Assembly (NCBI RefSeq): GCF_000759475.1
Contig: NZ_CP009454.1
Span: 3,782,001-3,846,000, forward strand
Source of the DNA: Pantoea rwandensis
GTDB taxonomy: Bacteria > Pseudomonadota > Gammaproteobacteria > Enterobacterales > Enterobacteriaceae
DNA: 64,000 nucleotides
Direction: 5' to 3'
In this document: positions 44,922 to 55,879 of the stretch, in pieces
Layout of the letters: every line of letters starts with the position of its first letter
How positions within the stretch are numbered: the first letter of the stretch is position 1
Notes under the pieces: generated by a model
Seen by the model: the letters and a program-made list of their open reading frames with translations, nothing else
The model's database searches: none
Told to the model about the DNA's origin: nothing
Program-made: the position numbers and the translations under genes

Positions 44922-45659
44922 TGCCCACTCGCCTGGCACTATCCGGTGCCAGGTTTCATTTCCTGTCAGCGGCTGTGTCGCAATCACCGTCACAACGTCC
45001 TTCGGCGTTGTTTGCTGCATAAAATCAATTTCTACATCCTGATCGAGCAACTTGGCTTTGCCAAATGGCGCACGCCGAGTGATCCAATACAGATTGGTCG
45101 AGCAGAACGCCATCAGATAACGACCGTCCGACAGCAGCATGTTAAACACGCCCTTCTCACGCATGTCAGCCGCCAGCTCAGCAATGTAGCGAAATACCGC
45201 CGGCCAGTTGCCCGGAGTGCGCGGATAACGCTCAGACAGCTTATGCAGGATCCAGCAAAACGCTTTCTCACTGTCCGTTTCGCCAACGGGTCGGAAAGTC
45301 CCGGTCTCCAGCTGTTTGTAGCCTTTCAGCTGCCCGTTGTGCGCGTAGGTCCAGTTACGTCCCCACAGCTCGCGGGTAAACGGATGGGTGTTTTCCAGCG
45401 ACACTTCACCACGATTCGCCTGGCGGATATGAGCGACCACGGAATGTGATTTGATCGGGTATTCCTGCACCAGGCGGGCGATCGGTGAGTTAAAGCTGGG
45501 CTGAGGATCTTTAAATGTGCGGCACCCTTTTCCTTCATAGAAAGTGATGCCCCAGCCATCTTTATGTGGCCCGGTTCCGCCGCCACGCTGCACCAGACCG
45601 GTAAAACTGAAACAGATGTCCGTGGGGACATTGGCGCTCATCCCGAGCAATTCGCACAT
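44892..45659 (-). CDS. yafJ: YafJ-type class II glutamine amidotransferase
   Basis: 255 residues beginning [14 protein letters not shown] with the N-terminal nucleophile Cys2 of Ntn glutaminases. [18 protein letters not shown] and [12 protein letters not shown] are the conserved glutamine-binding segments. Its acceptor reaction is unknown. It is followed at 49 bp upstream by gmhA in the same direction and overlaps dpaA tail to tail. Confidence 0.92.
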   Translation of the reverse strand: MCELLGMSANVPTDICFSFTGLVQRGGGTGPHKDGWGITFYEGKGCRTFKDPQPSFNSPIARLVQEYPIKSHSVVAHIRQANRGEVSLENTHPFTRELWGRNWTYAHNGQLKGYKQLETGTFRPVGETDSEKAFCWILHKLSERYPRTPGNWPAVFRYIAELAADMREKGVFNMLLSDGRYLMAFCSTNLYWITRRAPFGKAKLLDQDVEIDFMQQTTPKDVVTVIATQPLTGNETWHRIVPGEWALFCLGERQE

Positions 45660-45708
45660 AGCAACCGCCTTAAGTCAGCACTCCCGCGTGAGCAGGAGTG
45701 ACGCGTCA

Positions 45709-46287
45709 TTACTTAACCATCTCTTTTTCGATCAGCAGCATCAGGATATGAATCACTTTAATGTGAATCTCCTGAATGCGGTCAGCGTAGCCAAAATGCG
45801 GTACGCGAATTTCGATATCCGCTGTGCCTGCCATTTTGCCGCCATCTTTACCGGTCAGGGTAATCACTTTCATCCCTTTCGCGCGTGCCGCTTCGACCGC
45901 TTTGATGATGTTCGCCGAGTTGCCTGAAGTGGACAGGCCCAGCAGCACATCACCTTCACGGCCTACGGCTTCGATATAGCGCGAGAACACATGGTCATAA
46001 CCAAAATCGTTGCTGACGCAGGAAAGGTGGCTTACATCAGAGATGGCAATCGCCGGGTAGCCAGGACGATTTTCACGGTAGCGCCCCGTCAGCTCTTCAG
46101 CAAAGTGCATCGCATCACAGTGAGAACCACCGTTGCCACAGGAAAGCACTTTGCCCCCGGCTTTGAAGCTGTCTGCCAGCAAGACTGCCGCGCGCTGAAT
46201 CGCGTGAATGTTCGCTTCGTCACTCAGGAACTTATTAAGCGTATCGGCTGCTTCATTAAGTTCTGAGCGAATAATGTCCTGATACAT
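45709..46287 (-). CDS. gmhA: Sedoheptulose 7-phosphate isomerase
   Basis: 192 residues, family length. SIS domain with [20 protein letters not shown] and [17 protein letters not shown]. It converts sedoheptulose 7-phosphate to D-glycero-D-manno-heptose 7-phosphate, the first step of LPS inner-core heptose synthesis. Probably co-transcribed with yafJ. Confidence 0.97.
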   Translation of the reverse strand: MYQDIIRSELNEAADTLNKFLSDEANIHAIQRAAVLLADSFKAGGKVLSCGNGGSHCDAMHFAEELTGRYRENRPGYPAIAISDVSHLSCVSNDFGYDHVFSRYIEAVGREGDVLLGLSTSGNSANIIKAVEAARAKGMKVITLTGKDGGKMAGTADIEIRVPHFGYADRIQEIHIKVIHILMLLIEKEMVK

Positions 46288-46491
46288 AGGGATGTCCTTT
46301 AGAGGAAAGATTTACCCTGCAAGTTTAACGGAATGGGACAAAGCCGCAAAGCGCCTGCATCGGGGAAAAATGCTCAGGCTTTGCCGTTCCTGCTCTGTTG
46401 GTCTCCAGAGAGTGCGATTTTGTGAGTTCCGTTGTAATTGCGATGTAAACAGATTGCTAAAAAGCAGCCACTGCTCTAAACCTTACCTTAT

Positions 46492-46508
46492 AACAGGTCA
46501 GACCTCTT
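46492..46508 (+). promoter_or_regulatory. FadR-like operator of fadE
   Basis: AACAGGTCAGACCTCTT contains the palindrome AGGTC-A-GACCT and fits the FadR pattern (A)CTGGTCnGACCnnTT with small changes, 22 bp before the fadE ATG. Confidence 0.6.
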
Positions 46509-46530
46509 ACAACTTACGGAGCGGTTCATT

Positions 46531-48975
46531 ATGTTGCTTGCCTCGATTGTCGCGACGCTGATTGTCATTAGCGCCCTCTTCTACCATCAAGTTTCGCTGC
46601 GGCTCAGCAGCGTAGTCCTGTTGCTATGGACTGCCGGGCTGGCTGCTGCAGGCCTGTGGACGCCGTGGCTGCTGCTGCCACTGGCGATTATCCTGCTGCC
46701 CTTCAACCTGCCTGCCATGCGTCGCAGTATGTTCTCCAAACCTGCGCTGCACAGCTTCCAGAAAGTGATGCCGCCGATGTCGCGTACGGAAAAGGAAGCG
46801 ATTGATGCCGGTACGACCTGGTGGGAAGGCGATCTGTTTCGTGGCAAGCCAGACTGGCAGAAACTGCACAACTATCCGCAGCCACGTCTGACGGAAGAGG
46901 AACAAGCCTTCCTCGAGGGGCCGGTCGAAGAAGCCTGTCGTATGGCGAATGATTTCCAGATCACTCACGAACTGGCCGATCTTCCGCCGGAACTGTGGGC
47001 GTATCTCAAGCAGCATCGCTTCTTCGCCATGATCATTAAGAAAGAGTATGGCGGCCTCGAATTCTCTGCCTATGCTCAGGCGCGCGTCTTGCAAAAACTG
47101 GCGGGCGTTTCCGGTATCCTGGCGATCACCGTGGGTGTACCTAATTCACTCGGCCCAGGCGAGCTGTTGCAGCATTACGGCACCGATGAGCAGAAAGATC
47201 ACTATTTACCGCGTCTGGCACGCGGCGATGAAATTCCGTGTTTCGCGCTGACCAGCCCGGAAGCGGGTTCTGACGCGGGTGCCATTCCGGATACTGGCGT
47301 GGTGTGCATGGGCGAATGGCAAGGTCAGCAGGTGCTGGGCATGCGCCTGACATGGAACAAGCGTTACATTACGCTGGCACCGATTGCTACCGTGCTCGGT
47401 CTGGCCTTTAAACTCTCCGATCCCGATCATCTGCTGGGTGAGACTGAAGAGCTGGGCATTACCTGTGCCCTGATCCCGACGCAAACGCCGGGCGTAGAGA
47501 TTGGCCATCGCCACTTCCCGCTTAACGTGCCGTTCCAGAACGGTCCAACACGCGGTAAAGATATTTTCGTGCCGATCGATTTCATCATCGGTGGCCCGTC
47601 GATGGCCGGTCAGGGCTGGCGTATGCTGGTTGAATGCCTGTCAGTCGGTCGCGGCATCACCCTGCCTTCCAACTCAACAGGCAGCCTGAAGAGCATTGCG
47701 CTGGCAACCGGTGCTTATGCGCATATCCGTCGTCAGTTCAAAGTCTCTATCGGTAAAATGGAAGGGATCGAAGAACCGCTGGCACGCATTGCCGGTAACG
47801 CCTACGTGATGGATGCGGCGGCTACGCTTATCACCAGCGGCATTATGCTGGGTGAAAAACCGGCGGTGCTGTCCGCTATCGTGAAGTATCACTGCACCCA
47901 CCGCGGCCAGCGCGCCATTATCGATGCGATGGATATCGCCGGCGGTAAAGGCATTATGTTGGGCGACAACAACTTCCTGGCGCGAGCTTATCAGGGCGCA
48001 CCGATTGCGATTACCGTGGAAGGCGCCAATATCCTGACGCGCAGCATGATCATCTTTGGCCAGGGCGCGATTCGCTGCCATCCATGGGTGCTGGAAGAGA
48101 TGAACGCGGCGGCTAAAAACGATCTGGTGGCCTTTGACCGTGCCTTGTTCAGCCATATTGGCCATGTCGGTAGCAACAAAGTGCGCAGCCTGTGGCTCGG
48201 TTTAACCGGCGGCCGCACCAGCGCGTCGCCAACTCGCGACGTTACCCGCCGCTACTATCAGCAGCTCAACCGTCTGAGCGCCAACCTGGCGCTGCTGTCA
48301 GATGTGTCGATGGCGGTGTTAGGCGGCAGCCTGAAACGTCGTGAACGTATCTCAGCACGTCTGGGGGATGTGCTGAGCCAGATGTACCTCGCCTCTGCTA
48401 CCCTGAAACGCTTTGACGATGAAGGCCGCAATGAAGCCGATCTGCCGCTGGTGCACTGGGGCGTGCAGGATGCGCTGCATCAGGCTGAGGTGGCGATGGA
48501 TGACCTGCTGCGTAACTTCCCTAATCGTCTGGTGGCAGGCGCGCTGCGCATGGTGATCTTCGCCGGTGGCAAGCACTGTCCGGCACCGTCTGACAAACTG
48601 GATCATAAACTGGCGAAGCTGTTGCAACTGCCATCAGCCACCCGTACACGTCTGGGCCGTGGCATGTACCTGACGCCAAGCGAACACAATCCAGCAGGCC
48701 AACTGGAGCAGGCACTGCAGGATGTGATGGCAGCAGAAGTGATTCATGAACGTCTTTGCCAGCAGCAGAAAAAACATCTGTCGTTTACCCGTCTGGATGC
48801 GCTGGCACAGCGTGCGTTGAAAGAGGGCTGGATTGATGAGAGCGAAGCCAAAGTACTGACGCGCGCTGAAGCCAGCCGTCTCAAAGCCATCAACGTCGAT
48901 GAGTTTGTGCCGGAGGCACTGGCCTCACCGAAGCCGCAGGATAAAGGCGCCACGCGCGCCAGTGAAGCCGCGTAA
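46531..48975 (+). CDS. fadE: Acyl-CoA dehydrogenase FadE
   Basis: 814 residues, same length as E. coli FadE. Two N-terminal membrane helices (about 1-55) precede the dehydrogenase core: [39 protein letters not shown] and [19 protein letters not shown] with the catalytic Glu. It catalyses the first, FAD-dependent step of fatty acid beta-oxidation. Repressed by FadR in E. coli; a matching box is present. Confidence 0.97.
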   Translation: MLLASIVATLIVISALFYHQVSLRLSSVVLLLWTAGLAAAGLWTPWLLLPLAIILLPFNLPAMRRSMFSKPALHSFQKVMPPMSRTEKEAIDAGTTWWEGDLFRGKPDWQKLHNYPQPRLTEEEQAFLEGPVEEACRMANDFQITHELADLPPELWAYLKQHRFFAMIIKKEYGGLEFSAYAQARVLQKLAGVSGILAITVGVPNSLGPGELLQHYGTDEQKDHYLPRLARGDEIPCFALTSPEAGSDAGAIPDTGVVCMGEWQGQQVLGMRLTWNKRYITLAPIATVLGLAFKLSDPDHLLGETEELGITCALIPTQTPGVEIGHRHFPLNVPFQNGPTRGKDIFVPIDFIIGGPSMAGQGWRMLVECLSVGRGITLPSNSTGSLKSIALATGAYAHIRRQFKVSIGKMEGIEEPLARIAGNAYVMDAAATLITSGIMLGEKPAVLSAIVKYHCTHRGQRAIIDAMDIAGGKGIMLGDNNFLARAYQGAPIAITVEGANILTRSMIIFGQGAIRCHPWVLEEMNAAAKNDLVAFDRALFSHIGHVGSNKVRSLWLGLTGGRTSASPTRDVTRRYYQQLNRLSANLALLSDVSMAVLGGSLKRRERISARLGDVLSQMYLASATLKRFDDEGRNEADLPLVHWGVQDALHQAEVAMDDLLRNFPNRLVAGALRMVIFAGGKHCPAPSDKLDHKLAKLLQLPSATRTRLGRGMYLTPSEHNPAGQLEQALQDVMAAEVIHERLCQQQKKHLSFTRLDALAQRALKEGWIDESEAKVLTRAEASRLKAINVDEFVPEALASPKPQDKGATRASEAA

Positions 48976-48979
48976 CACG

Positions 48980-49006
48980 AAAAAGCCTCCTGACGGAGGC
49001 TTTTTT
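48980..49006 (+). terminator. fadE terminator
   Basis: AAAAAGCCTCC-TGAC-GGAGGCTTTTTT; symmetrical, so probably bidirectional. Confidence 0.92.
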
Positions 49007-49099
49007 GATGGGGCCAGGCATAACTTATCCCGCATACACATAGCGGTTTCACGGCCAAAGCGCGCAGTGAATGGCACGGTTATAAGATTGAAGCCTGAC

Positions 49100-50299
49100 T
49101 TACCCCGCCTGACGAATGCGCGCAATCAGCGCGTCGACATCCGCAATATGATCTGCCGCGAGAATCAACGTACGGCCCAGCGTGATGCAACTGCGAATGC
49201 ATTCTGTCCGCATGGTCTCATCGGCGATCTGTTTGAAGTCGGCCACATGAGACATGCCCACGGTGCGACGAATCAGTTCCGTGCCGCAATAACCAATGGC
49301 GTCGCTCCATACTTTGCGCAGGAAGGCTTCCGCATAGCCCGGATACGCCAGCGCCACATCAGAAGTGTTGGCGTGTGCCAGTTCAAGGAAGCGAGTGGAG
49401 AACTGCGTCCAGACGTCATGCACATCGCTCAGACGACGCTCGCGCCCTTCTGCCGCTTCACGCGGGGCCAGCAAGCCAGGCAGGCAGCAGTAGTTAATCA
49501 GCAAATTGCCAATCGCGCTGCCGACATCAAAGCCAATCGGACCGAAATAGCCAAACTCCGCATCGATCACCTTCAGGCTACCATCGGCCACAAAGATTGA
49601 GCCGCTGTGCACATCGCCGTGCAGCAGCGCTTCGGCATCCGCAAAGAAGCGGTGCTTCAGCCCGGCCACCGCGATTTTCAGCGCATCGTCAGTGCGCAGG
49701 CTGACCACCAGCGGCTCCAGTGCCGCCGGGTATTTATTACGCTCGTGATCGATAAAGGGATCGTTGAAGAACAGGTCTTCGGTGATTTCGCACATTTCCG
49801 GGTTGATGAAACGCGCAACTTCGGCCTTTTTCTTGTGCGGATGCAGGAAAAAATCAGAAGTATGGAACAGCGTCTGCGCCAGATATTCGCCCAGCTGACG
49901 CCCCGCTTCAGGGTAGTAAGCCCCTTTCACCAGCTCGCCGCGCCAGATGCGATGGCTGGAGAGATCTTCCATCACCATCACCGCCAGTTCGGCATCGTAA
50001 TGGGTGACATTAACCGTGTGCTCAGGGCAATGTTTATAGTGCTCAACCAGCGTCTGCGCTTCGAGGCGCGCGCGATCCAGAGTTAACGGCCAGGACTCAC
50101 CCACGCAACGCACATAGGGCAGTGCCTGTTTCACCACCACGCGGCTCTGTCCTTGGTTATCGAAAATCTTGAACACCAGGTTGAGATTGCCATCGCCGAT
50201 CTCTTCTGCGCTGACCAGCGCTGACGGATCGTCCACACCGCCAAATTTTTTAGCATATTCCACCGCATCAGCAGCGGTGAAGGTACGGTATTGCGACAT
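49100..50299 (-). CDS. mtnK: 5-Methylthioribose kinase
   Basis: 399 residues, the Klebsiella length. APH-like kinase: [13 protein letters not shown] (catalytic Asp), [19 protein letters not shown] (metal-binding region). It phosphorylates 5-methylthioribose to the 1-phosphate, the entry of the methionine salvage pathway. Start [15 protein letters not shown] at 50299; an upstream extension is not family-like. Divergent from mtnA with MetJ boxes between. Confidence 0.96.
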   Translation of the reverse strand: MSQYRTFTAADAVEYAKKFGGVDDPSALVSAEEIGDGNLNLVFKIFDNQGQSRVVVKQALPYVRCVGESWPLTLDRARLEAQTLVEHYKHCPEHTVNVTHYDAELAVMVMEDLSSHRIWRGELVKGAYYPEAGRQLGEYLAQTLFHTSDFFLHPHKKKAEVARFINPEMCEITEDLFFNDPFIDHERNKYPAALEPLVVSLRTDDALKIAVAGLKHRFFADAEALLHGDVHSGSIFVADGSLKVIDAEFGYFGPIGFDVGSAIGNLLINYCCLPGLLAPREAAEGRERRLSDVHDVWTQFSTRFLELAHANTSDVALAYPGYAEAFLRKVWSDAIGYCGTELIRRTVGMSHVADFKQIADETMRTECIRSCITLGRTLILAADHIADVDALIARIRQAG

Positions 50300-50336
50300 T
50301 GCCTGTTCCTCGACATTCGATAGTAATAAGCCGTTT

Positions 50337-50352
50337 GGACGTCTATACATCC
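50337..50352. promoter_or_regulatory. MetJ boxes between mtnK and mtnA
   Basis: Two abutting octamers, GGACGTCT (7/8 to AGACGTCT) and ATACATCC, in the divergent promoter region. Confidence 0.7.
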
Positions 50353-50404
50353 GTCACGCATGTTGGCACAATAGCCGCTATTAACGCAACAGGGATTTCA
50401 CACC

Positions 50405-51424
50405 ATGCAAACACTTCGTACCACCAGTCTTGAGGTCCGCGATAATCAACTGTGGATCCTCGACCAGCAAGCGCTGCCACAACAACAAAACTGGCTGCCT
50501 GCGCACACTGTGACGCAGTTGGTTGATCACATCCATGCGCTGCGCGTGCGCGGTGCCCCGCTGATTGGCCTTTCAGCCAGCTTGCTGCTGGCGCTGCTGG
50601 GCGAGCAAGGTGTCACCCGCGCGGCATTGGCGGAAGCGCTGGAGGTGTTGCGTGCATCGCGCCCGACTGCCGTCAACCTGATGAACAATCTGGATCGTAT
50701 GAAGATTGCGCTGGCGGAGAGCGATCACGTCAACGCCCTGAGCGCCGAAGCGCTGCGCCTGGTGGCAGAAGATAAGCAGCTGTGTGACAACATTGCCCGC
50801 GCCGGCAGCGCTCTGGTCAAGCCGGGCAGCCAGCTGCTGACGCACTGTAATACCGGCGGTCTCGCCACCGCAGGCGTGGGTACAGCACTGGGCGTGATTG
50901 CGCATGCCCATCAGCAAGGATTAGTGAAAAGCGTCTGGGTGGATGAGACGCGACCACTGCTGCAGGGCGGTCGTTTAACCGCGTGGGAACTGGGCGAGCT
51001 GCACATTCCCTACCAGCTGATCACCGATTCGATGGCTGCAAGTTTAATGGCGCGCGGCGTGGTCGATGCGATTTGGGTCGGCGCGGACCGCATTGCCGCT
51101 AACGGCGACGTGGCGAACAAAATCGGCACCTACAGCCTGGCGGTACTGGCGCACTATCACGGCATTCCGTTCTATGTGGCGGCGCCGCACACCACGCTGG
51201 ATCGTCAATGCCCGAACGGCGATGCCATCCCGATTGAGCAGCGTGCCGCCAGCGAAGTCACCGGCGTATCCGGCAGTTTTGGTAGTGTGCAGTGGGCACC
51301 GGATAACGCGGTGGTCTTCAATCCGGCATTTGATGTCACCCCAGCTGCACTGATCAGCGGTTGGGTGTTGGATACCGGCGTCGTGACGCCAGAGCAGGTT
51401 CAGGAAGGGATTTTTCAGCCTTAA
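50405..51424 (+). CDS. mtnA: Methylthioribose-1-phosphate isomerase
   Basis: 339 residues. The eIF2B-like fold is recognised from [37 protein letters not shown] with the catalytic Cys and [20 protein letters not shown] with the catalytic Asp. It makes methylthioribulose 1-phosphate. The ATG follows GGGA. A hairpin follows the stop. Confidence 0.97.
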   Translation: MQTLRTTSLEVRDNQLWILDQQALPQQQNWLPAHTVTQLVDHIHALRVRGAPLIGLSASLLLALLGEQGVTRAALAEALEVLRASRPTAVNLMNNLDRMKIALAESDHVNALSAEALRLVAEDKQLCDNIARAGSALVKPGSQLLTHCNTGGLATAGVGTALGVIAHAHQQGLVKSVWVDETRPLLQGGRLTAWELGELHIPYQLITDSMAASLMARGVVDAIWVGADRIAANGDVANKIGTYSLAVLAHYHGIPFYVAAPHTTLDRQCPNGDAIPIEQRAASEVTGVSGSFGSVQWAPDNAVVFNPAFDVTPAALISGWVLDTGVVTPEQVQEGIFQP

Positions 51425-51442
51425 GGGTGCGCCAGAAATGAA

Positions 51443-51467
51443 AAGGTCGCCATCAATGGCGACCTTA
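51443..51467 (+). terminator. mtnA terminator-like hairpin
   Basis: AAGGTCGCCAT-CA-ATGGCGACCTT. A strong dyad with only a short T-run; probably shared with the convergent mtnD. Confidence 0.6.
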
Positions 51468-51562
51468 TGAGGACGAGCCCTGGGTTGTCAGATGCACCCT
51501 GAAGCGTGACCTTTCAATGGCTTAATCCATTTTGTCGTGTGCGGGTTTACGCGCACAGCGCG

Positions 51563-52105
51563 TTATGCCAGACGGGGATAAGCATCCGCAATCTTGTCGC
51601 CGGTAAAGTTGGCGATCCAGCCTTCCTGATTATCGAAAATACGAATCGCAGTAAAGTGCGGTTCAGAGCCCATATCAAACCAGTGTGCCGTGCCTTCAGG
51701 TACTGAAATCAGATCATTCTTCTCGCACAGAATCTGGTAAACCTCATTGCCAATATGCAGGCAAAACAGACCAGACCCTTCGACGAAGAAACGCACTTCA
51801 TCTTCGCTGTGCGTGTGTTCATTCAGGAACTTCTCGCGCAACACCTGCTTGTTAGGATTGTCAGCACGCATGCTCAGCACATCCCAACTCTGATAGCCTT
51901 TCTCTGCCACCAGACGATCGATCGCGTGCTGATAGGCTTTGATCACCGTTTCAGCATCAGGGTCGTTACCCAGATCGCGATCCGCTTCCCAACGCTCAAA
52001 GCGGACGTTTTTGGCGTTCAGGCGCTCGCGAATCGCCTCGGCATCGGTACTGTGCCACAGTGGCTGGCTGGATTCGGTATCGCTAAAAATTGTCAGTGCA
52101 CTCAT
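51563..52105 (-). CDS. mtnD: Acireductone dioxygenase
   Basis: 180 residues, cupin fold. The metal ligands are in [17 protein letters not shown] (two His and Glu) and GTAHWFDMG (third His). With Fe it makes the methionine precursor KMTB; with Ni it makes a dead-end product. Last gene of mtnBCD, starting 1 bp after mtnC. Confidence 0.97.
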   Translation of the reverse strand: MSALTIFSDTESSQPLWHSTDAEAIRERLNAKNVRFERWEADRDLGNDPDAETVIKAYQHAIDRLVAEKGYQSWDVLSMRADNPNKQVLREKFLNEHTHSEDEVRFFVEGSGLFCLHIGNEVYQILCEKNDLISVPEGTAHWFDMGSEPHFTAIRIFDNQEGWIANFTGDKIADAYPRLA

Positions 52106-52106
52106 G

Positions 52107-52790
52107 TTAAATCGACTCCGGATTAATCTGCGAAAAATCGTTTACCTGGTGATGGCGACTGGCGTTATCGGCCTCGCCACGAATTAACTGCAATGTGTGC
52201 CAGCCTGCTTGTGCCGCGGCATCCAGTTCCTGATGGATATCTGACAGGAACAGCAACGAAGAGGGTGCCAGGCCAATGTGTTCGGCGATGTTGTGATACG
52301 ACTGGGTTTCACGCTTGGCGCCCACCGCTGTGTCAAAATAGCCGCTAAACAGCGAGGTTAAATCACCTTCATCGCTGTAGCCAAATAACAGTTTCTGCGC
52401 AGGCACCGATCCCGAGGAATAAACATACAGGGCAATCCCCTGTTGCTTCCAGCGTTCAAAAGCAGGCAGCACATCGGGATAAAGATGGCCGGTGAACTGA
52501 CCTTCAACGTAACCCGCACGCCAGATCATCCCCTGCAGCGCTTTTAAACCGGGCGATTTGCGATCTTCATCGATAAAACCGATCAGCGTGGCGATGAGGT
52601 CATCCAACGATGCTTGTGGCGCCGCTGACTCTTCACGCACTGCGTTTAGCGCCGCAACCACCTTCTCATCCGTTTGGTTATCCCGCACGAAGGCTGCCAG
52701 ATGCTGACGTGCATAAGGAAACAGGACATTGTGCACAAACTGAATATCACTGGTGGTGCCTTCAATATCAGTAACTATCGCGCGAATCAT
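52107..52790 (-). CDS. mtnC: Enolase-phosphatase E1
   Basis: 227 residues, HAD superfamily: [20 protein letters not shown] (catalytic acidic motif I), [18 protein letters not shown] (motif II) and [13 protein letters not shown] (motif III). It enolises and dephosphorylates diketo-5-methylthiopentyl-1-phosphate to acireductone. The start overlaps the mtnB stop by four bases. Confidence 0.96.
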   Translation of the reverse strand: MIRAIVTDIEGTTSDIQFVHNVLFPYARQHLAAFVRDNQTDEKVVAALNAVREESAAPQASLDDLIATLIGFIDEDRKSPGLKALQGMIWRAGYVEGQFTGHLYPDVLPAFERWKQQGIALYVYSSGSVPAQKLLFGYSDEGDLTSLFSGYFDTAVGAKRETQSYHNIAEHIGLAPSSLLFLSDIHQELDAAAQAGWHTLQLIRGEADNASRHHQVNDFSQINPESI

Positions 52791-53401
52791 TGGGTCTCCA
52801 GCAGTCGACGTTGCAGTTCACATTCAAACAGGAATTCCAGCCCTTCCAGGTGGCGGCGCGCTTCGTTGACGTCTTTGCCCCAGCAGGTTAAGCCATGACC
52901 ACGTAGCAGGAAGCCATACTGCAACGGAGTCTCGGCAGCAAACGCTTCAATGCGCTGCGCCAGTGCATCAATATCCTGGTCGTTATCAAACAGGGGAATC
53001 GCAACGGTATTGAGATGCGTCTCCTGACCCGCGAGGGTTTTCTGCATCTCATAACCGCTCAGCAGTAATGCGCTTCCACGCTCCACGCGCGACAGCACAG
53101 TGGAGTTCACCGTATGAGTATGCAGCACGGCACCCGCTTGCGGAAACAGACGATAAATTAAGGTATGCAGCCCGGTTTCCGCCGACGGTTTGCGCCCGGA
53201 AGGCACGCTGTTGGTGGCGATCTCAACCTGAATGAAGTCATCACGTGTCAGGCTACCTTTATCTTTACCCGATGCGCTCAGCAGGCAGTATTCCGCGTTC
53301 TGACGCACCGACATGTTTCCGCCGGTAGCGGGTGCCCAGCCTTTTTCGCCAATCCAGTGGCAGGCGGCCACTAAATGTTCCAGTGGGAGAAAATCCGTCA
53401 T
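52787..53401 (-). CDS. mtnB: Methylthioribulose-1-phosphate dehydratase
   Basis: 204 residues, class II aldolase fold. Zinc ligands are in [15 protein letters not shown] (His-x-His) and [11 protein letters not shown] (His). Start of the mtnBCD operon. Divergent from mtnE with MetJ boxes between. Confidence 0.96.
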   Translation of the reverse strand: MTDFLPLEHLVAACHWIGEKGWAPATGGNMSVRQNAEYCLLSASGKDKGSLTRDDFIQVEIATNSVPSGRKPSAETGLHTLIYRLFPQAGAVLHTHTVNSTVLSRVERGSALLLSGYEMQKTLAGQETHLNTVAIPLFDNDQDIDALAQRIEAFAAETPLQYGFLLRGHGLTCWGKDVNEARRHLEGLEFLFECELQRRLLETQ

Positions 53402-53430
53402 AGTGAAGGTGAGGCTCCGCTGATAGGTTT

Positions 53431-53446
53431 AGACGTCTAAGCGTCT
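53431..53446. promoter_or_regulatory. MetJ boxes between mtnB and mtnE
   Basis: AGACGTCT, a perfect met box, abuts AAGCGTCT (6/8). This tandem pair lies between the divergent mtnB and mtnE starts. Confidence 0.85.
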
Positions 53447-53532
53447 CGATTGCCAAATATTAGCATCCTGTGTAGAGTGGCAGCAACACAGGGTTTCTCC
53501 GCATCGACATTCGCGCTTAAGGCCACTAAATA

Positions 53533-54693
53533 ATGACGCAGCTCAACCTGACTCCCGAGAGCAAATTACCGGCACTCGGCACCACGATTTTCACGCAAAT
53601 GAGCGCCCTTGCCGCGCAGTTCAACGCCATCAATTTATCACAGGGTTTTCCGGATTTTGACGGCCCGCAATATTTACAGGATCGTCTGGCCTATCATGTG
53701 AGCCAGGGCGCAAACCAATATGCGCCGATGATCGGTGTGTTACCCCTGCGTGAAGCGATTGCCGATAAAACCGCTGAGCTTTACGGTCACACGCCCGATG
53801 TTAACAACGATATTACCGTGACCGCGGGCGCGACCGAAGCGCTGTATGCCGCCATTACGGCGCTGGTGCGTCCGGGCGATGAAGTGATCTGCTTCGATCC
53901 CAGCTACGACAGTTACGCGCCTGCTGTTCAACTGGCCGGCGGCGTGCTGAAACGCATTGCATTGCAGCCACCGGGATTCCGCGTGGACTGGAGCGAATTC
54001 CGCAGCCTGCTGAGCGCGAAAACCCGTTTAGTGATTCTGAATACGCCGCACAACCCTTCTGCGACCGTGTGGCGTAAAAGCGATTATGCCGAGTTATGGC
54101 AGGCGATCGCTGAGCAGGAAATCTATGTGCTAAGCGATGAAGTCTACGAGCACATCTGTTTTGATGCAGAGGGCCACGCCAGCGTGTTAGCGCATGCCGA
54201 GTTACGCCAGCGTGCCATTGCCGTCTCTTCGTTTGGCAAAACCTTCCATATGACCGGATGGAAAGTGGGCTACTGTGTTGCACCAGCAGCGATCAGCGCC
54301 GAAATCCGTAAAGTACATCAGTATCTGACGTTTTCGGTCAATACCCCGGCGCAGCTGGCAATTGCCGATATGCTGCGTCAGGAGCCAGAACATTATCGTG
54401 ACCTGCCCGCCTTCTATCGCGCACGCCGCGATTGCCTGGTTGATGCATTGTCGGGTAGCCGCTTCAGGGTGTTGCCGTGTGAAGGCACTTACTTTGTGCT
54501 GCTGGATTACAGCGCCATTTCCGATCTGGATGACGTCAGTTTCTGCCAGTGGCTGACCAAAGAAATTGGCGTGGCAGCCATTCCGCTGTCGGTATTCTGC
54601 GCCGATCCGTTCCCGCACAAGCTGATTCGCCTGTGTTTTGCCAAACAACCCGCGACACTTATCGCCGCTGCGGAGCGCTTATGTCAGCTTTAA
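53533..54693 (+). CDS. mtnE: Methionine aminotransferase (MtnE/YbdL type)
   Basis: 386 residues, PLP class I aminotransferase. FSQ..DFDGP-type start (NLSQGFPDFDGPQYLQDRL), DEVYEHICF and the Schiff-base Lys in SFGKTFHMTGWKVGY. It transaminates KMTB to methionine, closing the salvage cycle, with glutamine among preferred donors in this branch. The start of yafV overlaps its 3' end by 13 bp. Confidence 0.93.
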   Translation: MTQLNLTPESKLPALGTTIFTQMSALAAQFNAINLSQGFPDFDGPQYLQDRLAYHVSQGANQYAPMIGVLPLREAIADKTAELYGHTPDVNNDITVTAGATEALYAAITALVRPGDEVICFDPSYDSYAPAVQLAGGVLKRIALQPPGFRVDWSEFRSLLSAKTRLVILNTPHNPSATVWRKSDYAELWQAIAEQEIYVLSDEVYEHICFDAEGHASVLAHAELRQRAIAVSSFGKTFHMTGWKVGYCVAPAAISAEIRKVHQYLTFSVNTPAQLAIADMLRQEPEHYRDLPAFYRARRDCLVDALSGSRFRVLPCEGTYFVLLDYSAISDLDDVSFCQWLTKEIGVAAIPLSVFCADPFPHKLIRLCFAKQPATLIAAAERLCQL

Positions 54694-55451
54694 AAATTAC
54701 CGTTCTGCAGGAAACCCTGAGTTGGATGGATGGCGAAGCCAACCTGCATCACTTCGATGGCGTATTGAAAGGCATTGAAGGTCGCGATCTGATTCTGCTG
54801 CCTGAAATGTTCACCACGGGTTTTGCCATGGAAGCAGCGGAGAGTTCGCTGCCGCAGCAACAGGTCATTGAATGGCTGCACGGCCATGCGAAAACCAGTA
54901 ATGCGCTGGTCGGTGGCAGCGCAGCCATCCAGACCGAAAAAGGTGCCGTGAACCGTTTTCTGCTGGTTGAGCCGAATGGCACTGTTCATCAGTATGACAA
55001 ACGCCATCTGTTCCGCATGGCGAATGAGCATGAACACTATGTTGCAGGCGATACGCGAGAAGTGTTTACCTGGCGCGGCTGGCGTATTCTGCCGCAGATT
55101 TGTTACGACCTGCGTTTCCCGGTGTTCTCACGCAATCACAATGATTACGATCTGGCGCTCTATGTTGCCAACTGGCCAGCACCACGTGCACTGCACTGGC
55201 AGTCTTTGCTGATGGCCCGTGCGATTGAAAATCAGGCGTATGTCGCCGGTTGTAACCGTGTCGGCAGCGACGGCAATAGCCATCAATACAGCGGAGACAG
55301 CCGGATTATTTCGCCGCTCGGTGAGATACTCGCCGCTGGCGAACCTTTTGCCCGCGCCCGGCTGGATGCGGAGCTGTCACTGGACGATCTGCAAGCCTAC
55401 CGCGATCGCTTCCCGGCATGGCGCGATGCCGATGGGTATACGTTGAAGTAA
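54681..55451 (+). CDS. yafV: Omega-amidase YafV
   Basis: 256 residues, equal to E. coli YafV. Nitrilase-fold triad: Glu in LPEMFTTGFAM, Lys in YDKRHLFRMANEH and Cys in LPQICYDLRFPV. It hydrolyses alpha-ketoglutaramate to 2-oxoglutarate. Its overlap with mtnE fits glutamine-dependent transamination: MtnE would release ketoglutaramate and YafV would remove it, pulling methionine formation forward. ATG 54681 matches the family start. Confidence 0.95.
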   Translation: MSALKITVLQETLSWMDGEANLHHFDGVLKGIEGRDLILLPEMFTTGFAMEAAESSLPQQQVIEWLHGHAKTSNALVGGSAAIQTEKGAVNRFLLVEPNGTVHQYDKRHLFRMANEHEHYVAGDTREVFTWRGWRILPQICYDLRFPVFSRNHNDYDLALYVANWPAPRALHWQSLLMARAIENQAYVAGCNRVGSDGNSHQYSGDSRIISPLGEILAAGEPFARARLDAELSLDDLQAYRDRFPAWRDADGYTLK

Positions 55452-55499
55452 ATGTCTTGCCGCGTCTCTCTGACGCGGCTTTATCACTCTATTTATTTT

Positions 55500-55553
55500 G
55501 TTTCCACATTGGAAACACGACAATCTTCGGCTACAATGTTTCCATGTTGGAAC
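55500..55553 (+). promoter_or_regulatory. higBA promoter with two operator palindromes
   Basis: GTTTCCACATTGGAAAC (55500-55516, perfect dyad) and GTTTCCATGTTGGAAC (55538-55553) flank the promoter TTGGAA (55509-55514) - 17 bp - TACAAT (55532-55537). The arrangement is typical of antitoxin autorepression. Confidence 0.8.
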
Positions 55554-55567
55554 ATGGCGAGGGAATG

Positions 55568-55879
55568 ATGCACGTTATTTCAAGGAAGATGTTTGCTGAA
55601 GCGGCATTACGCTTTCCCAATGATGCAGCAGCACTGGATGCCACTTATCGGACTCTACATGGCAGAGATTTTGCCGACCCTGAAGCACTTAAACACTTTT
55701 TTCCAAGCCTGGATCGAATGAAGTATCGGGTGAAATGGTGGGTGATCAATATTGGTGGCAACAATCTTAGGTTGATGTTTTTTGCCGACTTCATCGCTGG
55801 ATGTATTTTCATTAAGCACATCAGTACTCATGCTGAATACGATAAATGGGTTAAGTTCTATCGGGAGAACAAAGAATGA
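55568..55879 (+). CDS. higB: HigB-type mRNA interferase toxin
   Basis: 103 residues. MHVISRKMFAEAALRFPNDA, FPSLDRMKYRVKWWVINIGG and NNLRLMFFADF match the HigB/RelE-like fold of E. coli HigB, a translation-dependent mRNA endonuclease. ATGs at 55565 and 55568; the second gives the family N-terminus and follows GAGGG. The stop overlaps the antitoxin start (ATGA). Toxin precedes antitoxin, as in hig systems. Confidence 0.9.
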   Translation: MHVISRKMFAEAALRFPNDAAALDATYRTLHGRDFADPEALKHFFPSLDRMKYRVKWWVINIGGNNLRLMFFADFIAGCIFIKHISTHAEYDKWVKFYRENKE

